Shown here in pieces: positions 46,431-55,354 of a DNA stretch of 64,000 bases. How positions within the stretch are numbered: the stretch's first letter is position 1; every line of letters begins with the position of its first letter. The DNA is taken from contig NZ_AUGC01000007.1 in the NCBI RefSeq assembly GCF_000426825.1, positions 62,001 through 126,000 of the forward strand, given 5' to 3'. Below the pieces are notes generated by a model, which worked only from the letters and a program-made list of their open reading frames with translations, had not been told where the DNA came from and did no database searches. Made by a program: the position numbers and the translations under genes. This stretch comes from Thermonema rossianum DSM 10300. GTDB taxonomy: Bacteria > Bacteroidota > Bacteroidia > Cytophagales > Thermonemataceae.

Positions 46431-47627
46431 TTATAATGAAGCCAAGTCTCGGAGCTCTTTTACAGCAAGGCTTATTCTATGAACTGCAATATCTATTTCT
46501 TCTTCAGTTGTAAACTTGCTTAAAGATACTCGTATGCTTCCAGCTGCATCATCTTCTGAAAGCCCCATTGCTCTCAAAACATAAGAAGGTTCAATAGAAT
46601 GAGAACTACATGCACTACCATTACTTATAACAATCCAAGGTATGTCATCATCATCTGGGCATAGAGTAGCAATCAAAGCTTCCGAATCAATAGCCGTTAT
46701 AGCTATGTTGCTTGTATTGCATACTCTTGGAGCGGTTTCTGAGTTAATCTTTATACCATCTATAGATTTTTTTATTTTCTTTTCAAAAGAATTTCTCAGA
46801 TACTCCATTCTCTTTATATTACTTTCCATTTCTAAAAAAGCCACTTCTGCTGCCATCCCCATGCCTACAATTGCTGGAACATTTAGAGTGCCACTTCTTT
46901 TGCCTTTTTCATGTCCTCCTCCGTGTAATAAAGGAGATATCTTTAGCCGCATTCCATCAATAATTTTTTGGGTGTACCATATTCCTCCAACCCCTTTTGG
47001 TCCATGAAACTTATGCGCACTAAAGCATGCTATATCAACCCCATCTTTGTTTAAATTCACTGGAAGCTTTCCTAAAGCCTGAGTATAATCAGAAAAACAG
47101 ATAGCACCTACATTATGAGCCATTTCAGCAATCTTTTGTATGGGCTGAATAACTCCTGTTTCATTATTCACATACATAATAGCCACCAAAGCCACATCAT
47201 CTGACAAAATATCAGCTAACATGTCCAAGTCTATTAGCCCATTATCTTTTACCGGCAAGTAAGTAACACGATAGCCTAAAACTTTCTCTGCATAGGCACA
47301 TACATCCAGAATAGCCTTATGTTCTGTTTGACATGTTACTATGTGGCGCCTCTTAGTATTATCAGGAAGAACTGCTTTTATTACCTGATTAATAGCCTCA
47401 GTGGATCCGCTAGTAAAGACAACTTCTTCTGGATGCGATGCACCAACCAATGCAGCTACTTGCTTCCTTGCCTTAGCGATAGCTTGTTCTGCCAAAAAAC
47501 CAAAACGATGTCTGCTACTTGAATTAGCATATATTTCATCAAAAAACGGTAGCATAGCATTCACTACTTCGCTCGGCACTTTCGTTGTTGAGTTATTATC
47601 AAGGTAAATAATCCTACGCTCATTCAT
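46431..47627 (-). CDS. dndA: Cysteine desulfurase DndA (NifS/IscS-like)
   Basis: This 398-aa PLP enzyme takes sulfur from cysteine. The PLP lysine is K206 in SAHKFHGPKG. The active cysteine is C340 in NGSACSSHS within a short class-I-like loop. The start MNERRIIYLDNNSTTKVP is typical. As it sits convergent to dndCDE inside the AT-rich island, with no isc or suf genes near, it most likely supplies sulfur to DndC. It could also serve general Fe-S assembly. It has its own transcription; a TACTTTTG element lies on the minus strand at 47688-47695. Confidence 0.88.
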   Translation of the reverse strand: MNERRIIYLDNNSTTKVPSEVVNAMLPFFDEIYANSSSRHRFGFLAEQAIAKARKQVAALVGASHPEEVVFTSGSTEAINQVIKAVLPDNTKRRHIVTCQTEHKAILDVCAYAEKVLGYRVTYLPVKDNGLIDLDMLADILSDDVALVAIMYVNNETGVIQPIQKIAEMAHNVGAICFSDYTQALGKLPVNLNKDGVDIACFSAHKFHGPKGVGGIWYTQKIIDGMRLKISPLLHGGGHEKGKRSGTLNVPAIVGMGMAAEVAFLEMESNIKRMEYLRNSFEKKIKKSIDGIKINSETAPRVCNTSNIAITAIDSEALIATLCPDDDDIPWIVISNGSACSSHSIEPSYVLRAMGLSEDDAAGSIRVSLSKFTTEEEIDIAVHRISLAVKELRDLASL

Positions 47628-47712
47628 ATTTTTGGACTTTTGTTTTGTGTACTTTTAAAATAAACCAAACTTTCGTATCGTTGTTAACAAAAGTATTAAA
47701 ACCTCAAACAAT

Positions 47713-49005
47713 ATGCATAAGCTATACACTTTACTCATATCCGGCTTGCTCTTTTGCTTGGCAAGCCACGCCCAAAATCCGGCGCCGGCGCCGGCACAGA
47801 GCCGGCCGGTAGTGATAGAAAACACTACTTTGCACCTGGGCACCGGGCAAGTCATGCAACATGCCTACCTGGCTTTTGAAGAAGGCAAAATTACGGCCAT
47901 CAGCCAAGAACCCATCCGCATCGAAGGGGCAGAAGTCATCGACGGGCGTAACAAGCACGTGTATCCCGGCTTTATTTTACCCAACACAACGCTCGGCTTG
48001 CGTGAAATCGATGCGGTGCGTGCGACCTTGGACTTTGCCGAAACCGGGCAGTACAACCCCAATGTACGGGCGCTGATTGCCTACAATACCGATTCGGAGA
48101 TTATCCCCACTGTGCGCCTCAACGGTGTGCTGATTGCACAAACGACGCCCCGCGGTGGGGTTATCTCGGGCACTTCGTCTATTATGATGCTCGACGGATG
48201 GACATGGGAAGAAGCCGTGCTGAAAGCCGACGACGGCATTCACCTCAACTGGGTGCCTATGTTCCGGCGCCGCGGCTGGCGGGGCCCCATTGAGCCCAAC
48301 AAGGAACGCAACAAGCAGCTGCAATACATAGAAGACTTTTTTGCCGAAGCGGCCGCCTATGCACGCCAAAGTAAACCGGCAGAAGTCAATTTGAAATTTG
48401 AAGCCATGCGTGGCTTGTTTGATGGCAGCAAAACCCTGTATGTGCACGCCGACCGGGCACGCGAAATGGTGGAAGCCGTTCAGTTTGCAAAAAAAATGGG
48501 CATCCGCCGCGTGGTGTTGGTTGGAGGCACCGAAGCATGGCTCATTGCCGGTTTTCTGAAAGAGCACCAAGTGCCGGTATTGCTCAACCGGGTGCATGAC
48601 CTCCCCCCCTATGAAGACAGTGACGTGGACCATTTCTATAAGCAAGCAGCGCTTTTGTTCCGCGCCGGTGTTTTGGTAGGCCTGCAGTATGCCGGCGATA
48701 TGGAAGCCATGGGAAGCCGCAATTTGGGCTTTACGGCCGGTACGGCGGCGGCTTATGGCTTGGACCCCGAAGAAGCATTACAGTTGATTACCCTCAACAA
48801 TGCCCGTATTTTGGGCATAGACAAGCAGACAGGCAGCCTCGAAGTGGGCAAAGATGCTACGTTGTTCATTTCCCGCGGCGATGCCCTCGACATGCGCAGC
48901 AATCAAATAGAACGTGCCTTTATTCAAGGTAGAGACATTACGCTTGAAAGCAAACAAACCCGTTTGTATCATATTTACAGCAAAAAATACGGTTTGGAAG
49001 AATAG
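47713..49005 (+). CDS. Exported amidohydrolase-superfamily protein lacking the HxH motif
   Basis: The 430-aa protein has a signal peptide (CLASHAQ) and a short Pro-Ala-rich stretch (APAPAQ) encoded by GCC-rich repeats. It then shows the amidohydrolase layout: an N-terminal beta-sandwich with LHLGTGQVM and GKITAISQE, a barrel, and the C-terminal NNARILGIDKQTGSLEVGKDATLFI. At the site where active members have PGFIDxHxH it reads PGFILPNTTLGLREID, so the metal-binding His pair is absent. This form may be an established Bacteroidota subfamily. Activity is uncertain. It marks the return to native base composition after the Dnd island. Confidence 0.82.
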   Translation: MHKLYTLLISGLLFCLASHAQNPAPAPAQSRPVVIENTTLHLGTGQVMQHAYLAFEEGKITAISQEPIRIEGAEVIDGRNKHVYPGFILPNTTLGLREIDAVRATLDFAETGQYNPNVRALIAYNTDSEIIPTVRLNGVLIAQTTPRGGVISGTSSIMMLDGWTWEEAVLKADDGIHLNWVPMFRRRGWRGPIEPNKERNKQLQYIEDFFAEAAAYARQSKPAEVNLKFEAMRGLFDGSKTLYVHADRAREMVEAVQFAKKMGIRRVVLVGGTEAWLIAGFLKEHQVPVLLNRVHDLPPYEDSDVDHFYKQAALLFRAGVLVGLQYAGDMEAMGSRNLGFTAGTAAAYGLDPEEALQLITLNNARILGIDKQTGSLEVGKDATLFISRGDALDMRSNQIERAFIQGRDITLESKQTRLYHIYSKKYGLEE

Positions 49006-49034
49006 AACAACTTCGCTTGTCTTTTTTGCATAAA

Positions 49035-49073
49035 GCGACTGCCGGCAAGCTGCCGTGAGCAGTCGCTTTTTCT
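49035..49073 (+). terminator. Terminator after the amidohydrolase gene
   Basis: GCGACTGC pairs with GCAGTCGC (49035-49066), with an inner CGGC/GCCG stem, followed by a T5 run. Confidence 0.85.
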
Positions 49074-49139
49074 GTTTTTCCTGAAAAAAGTCAAACTGCT
49101 GACCAAGTTTGTTTTTCAAAGAAAGTATCTTTCGTGCCA

Positions 49140-50408
49140 ATGAAAATGCTTATTGTCATGCATAGCCACGAAACGAAAGACAAACTTGCTTTTTGGCAAA
49201 ACAACAACTGGGAACCGGAACTGTTTATCTCCGGTGGGGCTATTTTTGTACTTATGCAGTTGAACGAATGGTTGCACAGATTCAGCACACTGCTTTTTGA
49301 ACAAAGTGGCTTTTTTGAAAACATTCTCATCTTTCACTTTGTCATTACGGCTATTCAAGCCCTTATTTTTGGCTTTGGCTTACACTTGATTTGCCGTGGC
49401 TTTTGGGTGGCTATGGTAGGTCTAAGCATTGCCTTTCCGCAAGACATACGCCCCGAAAAGCTTCCCCAACAAGAGCCTTTTCGCAGCTTCATTCAGAAAC
49501 ACCTAAGCAGCAATCGCACTTTCATAGAGAAACTACACCACACGGCCGGGCTGGTGTTTGGCTTGTCGGTATTGTCGGCATGGGTCATCTTGAGCATATT
49601 CACGGTATTGCTGGCACTGGTGCCCCACACAGGCTTGCGTTATGCGCTGGGCGAATCGTGGTTTTTGCTGCTGCGCCTTGCCGCCGGCTTCTTGCTGTCT
49701 GCCGGTCTTCTGTATCTGCTCGATTTCATTACTTTCGGTTGGTTAAAAAAGCAGGCAGGCATTGCCCGGCTTTACTACCGGGTTTACCGCTTTTTTTCTT
49801 TGCTTTCTCTGGCTTTCTTTTATCGTACGGCTTACTACACCATTGCTACCAACATTAAGCGCTGGAAGTTTGACCTGTATTTGCTGGTGTTTGTCAGTAT
49901 TGCCGTGCTCAGTACGGCTTACACTTATGGCGGCTTGATTCATTGGGGCAATCCGCTGCATTACCTTCACCTTCAGCAAAACAACGAGCAAATAGAAGCC
50001 CGCTTCTATGACAACTTGCGTCCCGAGGGGGCACTTATTGAACTGGCAAGCATTCCTTCCGATATAGTTGACAAGCCGGTGGTGCGCCTTTTCGTCGTAC
50101 GCCAAGGGTACATAGAAAGACTGGCAGGCATTGACCCCAAACAAGCCAATATCTCTACCCTTGCGCGACATTACCGCGTTTCGCTCAATGGCAAAGCATG
50201 TGATGCTTTACAGTGGTTTTACTTTACCCACCCCCAAACCAAAGAGAAAGGCATAGCCACCTACATTCCACTTCATGCCCTTGCCCCCGGCTTGCATACG
50301 CTCGCCGTTCACTTGCCCCACCTGCCGAATCGCTTCCGGCAGGGCTACGTGCAGATTCCTTTCTACAAGAGCACTCCGGCTGAGGGGCAGCCAAAAGCTC
50401 AACACTGA
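49140..50408 (+). CDS. Multi-pass membrane protein of unknown function
   Basis: The product is about 422 aa from the ATG of MKMLIV (alternative ATGs at 49146 and 49158). Hydrophobic segments fall near residues 60-100, 130-160, 175-200 and 255-275, giving about five or six membrane helices. A soluble C-terminal part of about 140 residues (RPEGALIELASIPSDIVDKPVVRLFVVRQGY) follows and probably faces the periplasm. I recognise no domain. A TATCTTTC element at 49126-49133 would start transcription near 49140, which favours the start at 49158. It is convergent with recN. Confidence 0.7.
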   Translation: MKMLIVMHSHETKDKLAFWQNNNWEPELFISGGAIFVLMQLNEWLHRFSTLLFEQSGFFENILIFHFVITAIQALIFGFGLHLICRGFWVAMVGLSIAFPQDIRPEKLPQQEPFRSFIQKHLSSNRTFIEKLHHTAGLVFGLSVLSAWVILSIFTVLLALVPHTGLRYALGESWFLLLRLAAGFLLSAGLLYLLDFITFGWLKKQAGIARLYYRVYRFFSLLSLAFFYRTAYYTIATNIKRWKFDLYLLVFVSIAVLSTAYTYGGLIHWGNPLHYLHLQQNNEQIEARFYDNLRPEGALIELASIPSDIVDKPVVRLFVVRQGYIERLAGIDPKQANISTLARHYRVSLNGKACDALQWFYFTHPQTKEKGIATYIPLHALAPGLHTLAVHLPHLPNRFRQGYVQIPFYKSTPAEGQPKAQH

Positions 50409-50449
50409 CAATAAACAGGCGGCTTGCCCGGCATTGCCACACCAACAAC

Positions 50450-52117
50450 CTACCCCCTTTTGCTTTGCGCCAACAGCTCACGGGCACTCTGCAGTGCCGA
50501 AGGTGATGGCTGCTGTCCGCTAATCATCTGCGCGATTTCGTGCACTCGCTCCTCGGGGCTCAACAACTTCAAGCGGCTGAAGGTGCGGCTGCCTGCTTCG
50601 TCTTTATAGACGTAATAATGTGCATCGGCAAGGGCAGCAATCTGGTGCAGATGGGTAATGGCTATCAACTGATGTTGTTTGGACATGTCGGCCATCATGC
50701 GTGCTACCTTCATGGCGGTTTCGCCCGAAATGCCCGTGTCTATTTCATCCAAAATCAAGGTGGGCAAGGCTGTTTTTTGCGCCAGCAGATATTTGATGGC
50801 CAGCATCAAACGGGAAAACTCCCCGCCGGATGCCACCGCCTTCAGGGGCCCCGGTGCAATACCTTTATTGGCACTGAACAGCAGCTGCACTCTGTCTAAG
50901 CCCCCCTCATAAAGCACCTCACAGGGCTCTACCAGCACTTCTACGGTAGCATGCGGCATGGCCAGCTCCTGCAGAAGGTTTACCAACGCTTCTGCCAAGG
51001 GGGGGGCATGCTCCCGGCGGCGTGCCCGCAGGGTCAGCGCCATTTCCTGCAATTGCTTTTCTTGGCGCTTGATATCCTCTTCGAGCGCTTCCAGCTCCTC
51101 GCGCGATACCGATGCCTGCTCGATGCGCCGCGCCAGTTCCTCTTTGCGCTGCAACAGCTCTGCCTCGCTGTTTACTTTATGTTTTTTTTGCAGGGAATAA
51201 AGCAGGTCCAAACGCTCTTGAATACGCTGCACCTCACGCGGGTTGACTTCTACCTCTTCCACGGCGTCGGCTATGTCGCGGCTCAGCTCGCGCACCTCAA
51301 TCAAGACGCTTTCGGCACGTTCGTGCAGCTCGCCAAAGTCTTCGGAATAAGAACGCAAGCGTTTGAGCGCTTCCACGGCTGTCAGCAGCACACTTTCAGC
51401 CCCGTATTCTTCATTTTCCAGGGCTTGCATGGCTTCGGCTGCCGCCTGCTGAATGGCTTCGGCATGCTCCAGCTTTTCCAAACGCTGCTCCAGCTGCTCC
51501 TGCTCCCCCTCTTCCAGCTGTGCCTTTTCCAGCTCCTGCCATAAAAAGCGTTCATAATCGAGTGCCTGCTCTTGTCGTTCTATTTGTTGCTTAAGCACTT
51601 CATAGCGCTGCAGTGTGGTGCGGTAATGGGCAAAACAGCGGCGATATTCATCCAACAGCGCCCCATTACCGGCAAACGTATCGAGCAAAGCAAGCTGGTA
51701 AGCCCCCTCGCCCAACAAAAGATGGTCATGCTGCGAGTGGATGTCTATCAAGCGGCGCCCCAAAGCCTTCAACACCTCTAAAGTTACGGGGGTGTCATTG
51801 ACAAAAGCCCGCGACTTGCCGGCGGGGCTAATCTCGCGCCGCACAATGGTGAGCGCCTGATAGTCCAGGTCATGCTCTTCAAAAAGCGCCTCCAGCTGAT
51901 AAGGTGCCAAATCGAAGGTAGCCTCTACAATGCACTTCTCTGCCTCATTCATCAAGGCTTTTTTGTCGGCACGCTCGCCCAAGAGCAAGCCAATAGCCCC
52001 CAACATGATGGACTTGCCGGCGCCCGTTTCGCCGGTAATGACGTTCAACCCACGATGCGGGCGCATCTCCAATTGCTCAATCAGGGCATAATTGCGTATA
52101 GACAAGTGAATAAGCAT
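50450..52117 (-). CDS. recN: DNA repair protein RecN
   Basis: This 555-aa SMC-like ATPase acts early in double-strand break repair. Start is the ATG of MLIHLSIRNY, the typical RecN N-terminus; upstream codons in the frame are unsupported. Walker A is GETGAGKS (29-36). A long coiled coil spans about 150-360, then the signature ASGGEFSRLMLAIK and Walker B TLILDEIDTGISGETA. It is the last gene of the run porD, 74-aa protein, recN, with a 22-bp gap. Confidence 0.95.
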   Translation of the reverse strand: MLIHLSIRNYALIEQLEMRPHRGLNVITGETGAGKSIMLGAIGLLLGERADKKALMNEAEKCIVEATFDLAPYQLEALFEEHDLDYQALTIVRREISPAGKSRAFVNDTPVTLEVLKALGRRLIDIHSQHDHLLLGEGAYQLALLDTFAGNGALLDEYRRCFAHYRTTLQRYEVLKQQIERQEQALDYERFLWQELEKAQLEEGEQEQLEQRLEKLEHAEAIQQAAAEAMQALENEEYGAESVLLTAVEALKRLRSYSEDFGELHERAESVLIEVRELSRDIADAVEEVEVNPREVQRIQERLDLLYSLQKKHKVNSEAELLQRKEELARRIEQASVSREELEALEEDIKRQEKQLQEMALTLRARRREHAPPLAEALVNLLQELAMPHATVEVLVEPCEVLYEGGLDRVQLLFSANKGIAPGPLKAVASGGEFSRLMLAIKYLLAQKTALPTLILDEIDTGISGETAMKVARMMADMSKQHQLIAITHLHQIAALADAHYYVYKDEAGSRTFSRLKLLSPEERVHEIAQMISGQQPSPSALQSARELLAQSKRG

Positions 52118-52139
52118 GAGCCAATGTTTTTGGATGTTT

Positions 52140-52364
52140 TTATGAAGCCGGCAGGTCGTACCATATTTCTTGCAATTGCCCCAGCTCAAAAGTCAGGCGC
52201 TTGCCTTTGCTGTCTATGCCTGAAAGCTCTTGTGCGTCGAGGCGATCCGCTTGTATGGTCCACACCCGTCCTTCGTTGTCAACAAGGTGCAGATGTGGCG
52301 TAGGCAGTTCTGCCCACCGCCGGGGCAAGTCTTCGGGCATTATATACGCCAAACGTTTAGGCAT
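52140..52364 (-). CDS. Small conserved-looking protein, unknown function
   Basis: The 74-aa protein has no signal or membrane segment. It is acidic with Trp-rich ends (PRRWAELPTPHLHLVDNEGR, LGQLQEIWYDLPAS). It fits exactly between porD (3-bp gap) and recN (22-bp gap) on the same strand, and this packing is the main evidence that it is real. I recognise no family. Confidence 0.6.
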   Translation of the reverse strand: MPKRLAYIMPEDLPRRWAELPTPHLHLVDNEGRVWTIQADRLDAQELSGIDSKGKRLTFELGQLQEIWYDLPAS

Positions 52365-52367
52365 CGT

Positions 52368-53312
52368 TCAACGGTTTTGTATTTGTAAGCTGCCGGCGGC
52401 ATTTTGTCCAAATGCTTGTTGAAACAAGGGTACCTTGGGCGGGTCCACACGCCGGAATATGTCCGTTACTTCTTTCTGCTGCTGCGCCGGTATTTTTTTC
52501 AAAATAGAAGCCAGCTCCTGCGCCTTGGTGTCGCTGAGTACTGCCAACAGCAAGGCGTTGGGTTTCAAACGGGCGGCTTCGCCCATGCTGCGCACCAGCT
52601 GCATGGCAGCCTCCACGGCGGCTTCGGGCTTTTCGGTGTAGTAGTCCAAGCCCTTGCGATGATACACATAATACGCTTGCAAGACGGGCTGCAGTTGCTG
52701 GCTCAACAGGTTTTCTGCCAGCCAATAGCGGTTGCGGACGTCACCACGCCGCCACCCCACATTGCCTGCGGTCTGTGCCAGATTCACCAAGTTGTTCATC
52801 TTTTGCACCCACTCATCGCCGCCCTCTTCGGCAAACGAATAGCCATCCATGGCCAGCACAAAATAGGCATAATAAGCCAGCATGGCAGTGAGGTCGTCGG
52901 TAAATACATTTTCGTTAAAAATCAGCTGTTGCCCTTTTTGAAAGCGGAAATTAAACTGACGGTCCACGTAAATAAGCAAAGGGGTTTCGTAATCGCTATT
53001 GTACACGGGGCGTAGTGCCCGAATCTGAGCGGTAGCTTGGTAGTTTCCGCTGTTCACGTCGCCTTGGATAAGCGTAATTTCCAGCGTACAGTCAATGCGC
53101 TCTTCGGGCAAATAGGCATCGGTACCCCAGCTGCGCTCGTTCATGAACACCGTGATTGCCTGCTCCATTTCGCGAAAAATGCTGCGCTCGGTGGTCTGTG
53201 CCGTCTGTATTTGCTTGTCGTTCACAATGACGCGGCAGTTCAGCTCCTGTGCAGAAGCTGCCGGCACGCTTACAAGCAACGCAATAATAATGATGAGTAT
53301 TTTCTTTTGCAT
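52368..53312 (-). CDS. porD: DUF4835 protein, probable T9SS component PorD
   Basis: The 314-aa exported protein starts at the ATG of MQKKIL with a signal peptide (PAASAQ). It carries the DUF4835 pattern: LNCRVIVNDKQIQTAQTTER, a middle FNFRFQKGQQLIFNENVF and DLTAMLAYYAYFVLAMDGYSF. To my knowledge DUF4835 proteins are now named PorD, linked to type IX secretion, and they often lie next to recN as here. The exact role in the secretion machine is unclear. The T9SS cargo at 38785 shows the organism uses the pathway. Confidence 0.8.
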   Translation of the reverse strand: MQKKILIIIIALLVSVPAASAQELNCRVIVNDKQIQTAQTTERSIFREMEQAITVFMNERSWGTDAYLPEERIDCTLEITLIQGDVNSGNYQATAQIRALRPVYNSDYETPLLIYVDRQFNFRFQKGQQLIFNENVFTDDLTAMLAYYAYFVLAMDGYSFAEEGGDEWVQKMNNLVNLAQTAGNVGWRRGDVRNRYWLAENLLSQQLQPVLQAYYVYHRKGLDYYTEKPEAAVEAAMQLVRSMGEAARLKPNALLLAVLSDTKAQELASILKKIPAQQQKEVTDIFRRVDPPKVPLFQQAFGQNAAGSLQIQNR

Positions 53313-53345
53313 GAGACAAAGAGCATTTCTGCCAAGTGGTGAAGT

Positions 53346-53378
53346 TAAAAAACAAAGCCCGCTCTTGCAAGCGGGCTT
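53346..53378 (-). terminator. Terminator after ettA
   Basis: AAGCCCGCT pairs with AGCGGGCTT (53355-53378), with an A-rich run on the left acting as U-tract on the minus strand. Confidence 0.8.
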
Positions 53379-53388
53379 CTTCACAGCT

Positions 53389-55059
53389 TTATTTTACCAG
53401 TTTTTTGTAACGGAAGCGTCGTATTTCATCGCCTAAGCGCTGACGGCGGTTTTCTTCGTATTCGCTGAAGTTGCCTTCGAACCAATAGACTTGGGCATCG
53501 CCCTCGAAGGCCAGTATGTGCGTACAGATGCGGTCAAGGAACCAGCGGTCGTGCGAAATCACCACGGCACAGCCGGCGAAGTTTTCCAAGGCTTCTTCGA
53601 GTGCCCGCAGGGTGTTCACATCCAGGTCGTTGGTGGGCTCGTCCAGCAACAAGAGGTTGGCTTCTTCTTTCAGCATCATAGCCAAGTGCACGCGGTTGCG
53701 CTCGCCCCCCGACAGGTTTTTGATTTTCTTCTCCTGGTCAGAGCCCGAGAAGTTGAAACGGCTCACATAAGCCCGCGCATTCACCTGGCGGTTGCCCAGC
53801 TGAATGAGTTCGTTGCCGCCGGAAATAGTTTCAAATACAGTTTTTTCCGGGTCAAGCACATCATGCTCTTGGTCCACATAAGCCATCTTCACGGTTTCGC
53901 CAATGGTGATGGTACCGGCATCGGGCTTTTCTTTGCCGGCAATCAGTTTGAAAAGGGTGGTTTTACCTACCCCGTTGGGACCAATCACGCCCACGATGCC
54001 ACCGGGCGGCAAGGCAAAAGTCAGGTTTTCGAATAGCAGCTTGTCTTCAAAACCTTTGGTCACGTGGTCAAACTCCACCACTTTGTTGCCCAAACGGGGT
54101 CCGGGTGGTATATACAACTCCAAATGTGCTTCTTTCTGCTTGCTTTCTTCGCTCAATAGCTTTTCGTAAGCATTGATGCGGGCTTTGGCTTTGGCTTGGC
54201 GGGCTTTGGGCGTCATGCGAATCCATTCCAGCTCGCGCTGCAGGGTCTTCATGCGCTTCGATTCGTTTTTTTCTTCCTGTGCCAAGCGCTGCTGCTTCTG
54301 CTCAAGCCAGGATGAGTAGTTGCCCTTCCACGGAATGCCTTCGCCACGGTCCAGCTCCAGTATCCAGCCGGCTACGTTGTCAAGGAAATAACGGTCGTGT
54401 GTGACGGCAATAACGGTGCCTTTGTATTGTTGCAGGTGCTGCTCAAGCCAATGCACCGATTCGGCGTCCAGGTGGTTGGTAGGCTCATCCAGCAAAAGCA
54501 CGTTGGGCTGCTGTAGCAACAAACGGCACAAAGCCACCCGGCGCTTTTCGCCCCCGGACAAATGCTCTATTTTGGCATCGGCAGGCGGCAGTTGCAGGGC
54601 ATCCATGGCACGCTCCAGCTTGCTGTCCAAGTTCCACGCATCGAGCTGGTCCAGCTTTTCCTGCACTTCCCCTTGGCGTTCAATGAGGCGGGCCATCTCC
54701 TCATCGTCCATGGGCTCGGCAAACTTCATGTTGATTTCTTCAAACTCTTTGAGCAGGTTTACGACTTCCTGCACCCCTTCTTCCACTACTTCCCGCACCG
54801 TCTTGTTTTTGTCCAATTCCGGCTCTTGGGGCAGGTAGCCCACACTGTAGCCCGGTGACCACACCACCTCGCCTATGTAGTCTTTATCGACGCCCGCAAT
54901 GATGCGCAAAAGCGTGGATTTACCCGAGCCGTTCAAACCAATGATGCCAATTTTGGCGCCGTAGAAGAAAGATAAATAGATGTCTTTTAACACATAGCGG
55001 TTGGGCGGATATACTTTACCCACCCCCGACATAGAGAAAATAATTTTTTCGTTGCTCAT
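53389..55059 (-). CDS. ettA: Energy-dependent translational throttle protein EttA (ABC-F)
   Basis: The 556-aa protein has two ABC cassettes and no membrane part. Cassette 1 has Walker A GLNGSGKST, signature LSGGEKRRVALCRLL and LLDEPTNHLD. The Y-loop/linker with RMTPKARQAKAKARI is the EttA-type P-site interaction motif. Cassette 2 has GPNGVGKTT, LSGGERNRV and LLDEPTNDLD. The arm insert in cassette 1 and the length fit EttA, which gates the 70S ribosome according to the ATP/ADP ratio. It is transcribed alone with a strong terminator. Confidence 0.93.
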   Translation of the reverse strand: MSNEKIIFSMSGVGKVYPPNRYVLKDIYLSFFYGAKIGIIGLNGSGKSTLLRIIAGVDKDYIGEVVWSPGYSVGYLPQEPELDKNKTVREVVEEGVQEVVNLLKEFEEINMKFAEPMDDEEMARLIERQGEVQEKLDQLDAWNLDSKLERAMDALQLPPADAKIEHLSGGEKRRVALCRLLLQQPNVLLLDEPTNHLDAESVHWLEQHLQQYKGTVIAVTHDRYFLDNVAGWILELDRGEGIPWKGNYSSWLEQKQQRLAQEEKNESKRMKTLQRELEWIRMTPKARQAKAKARINAYEKLLSEESKQKEAHLELYIPPGPRLGNKVVEFDHVTKGFEDKLLFENLTFALPPGGIVGVIGPNGVGKTTLFKLIAGKEKPDAGTITIGETVKMAYVDQEHDVLDPEKTVFETISGGNELIQLGNRQVNARAYVSRFNFSGSDQEKKIKNLSGGERNRVHLAMMLKEEANLLLLDEPTNDLDVNTLRALEEALENFAGCAVVISHDRWFLDRICTHILAFEGDAQVYWFEGNFSEYEENRRQRLGDEIRRFRYKKLVK

Positions 55060-55354
55060 ACAAGCCTCTTTGATTTGCTGTTGTTGTCAAATGTGCTGCA
55101 AGTTAGCAAATTTTGCGCTCATGCGCCCGGCTTCTGCCTCTTGCTCACACCCCTTGCATGCGGCATAAAAGCAGCCAAGTAAGATTTATTTTTTCAAAAA
55201 AAATTTAGAACTTAGCAAAAAAGTGGAAATTTGCAGCTTATTGCTGCCCAAAAGTGGCAAAAAAAGAACGGATTACCTTGATTCGTTTCCTTTTTCGCTT
55301 GACAGACCCGATAAACACTTTGAATATTGGCAACCCTTAAAAAGATGTACTACC

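Noticed and set aside
40315-47712. dndB or restriction genes hidden in other frames
   Set aside because: All coding space is taken by the IS, dndC, dndD, dndE-herA and dndA. Remaining gaps are too short, and opposite frames show no family motifs.
55223-55354. N-terminal extension of the DUF349 protein
   Set aside because: It starts at a non-ATG codon in AT-rich intergenic DNA, and the residues do not match the family, which begins at the ATG at 55355.
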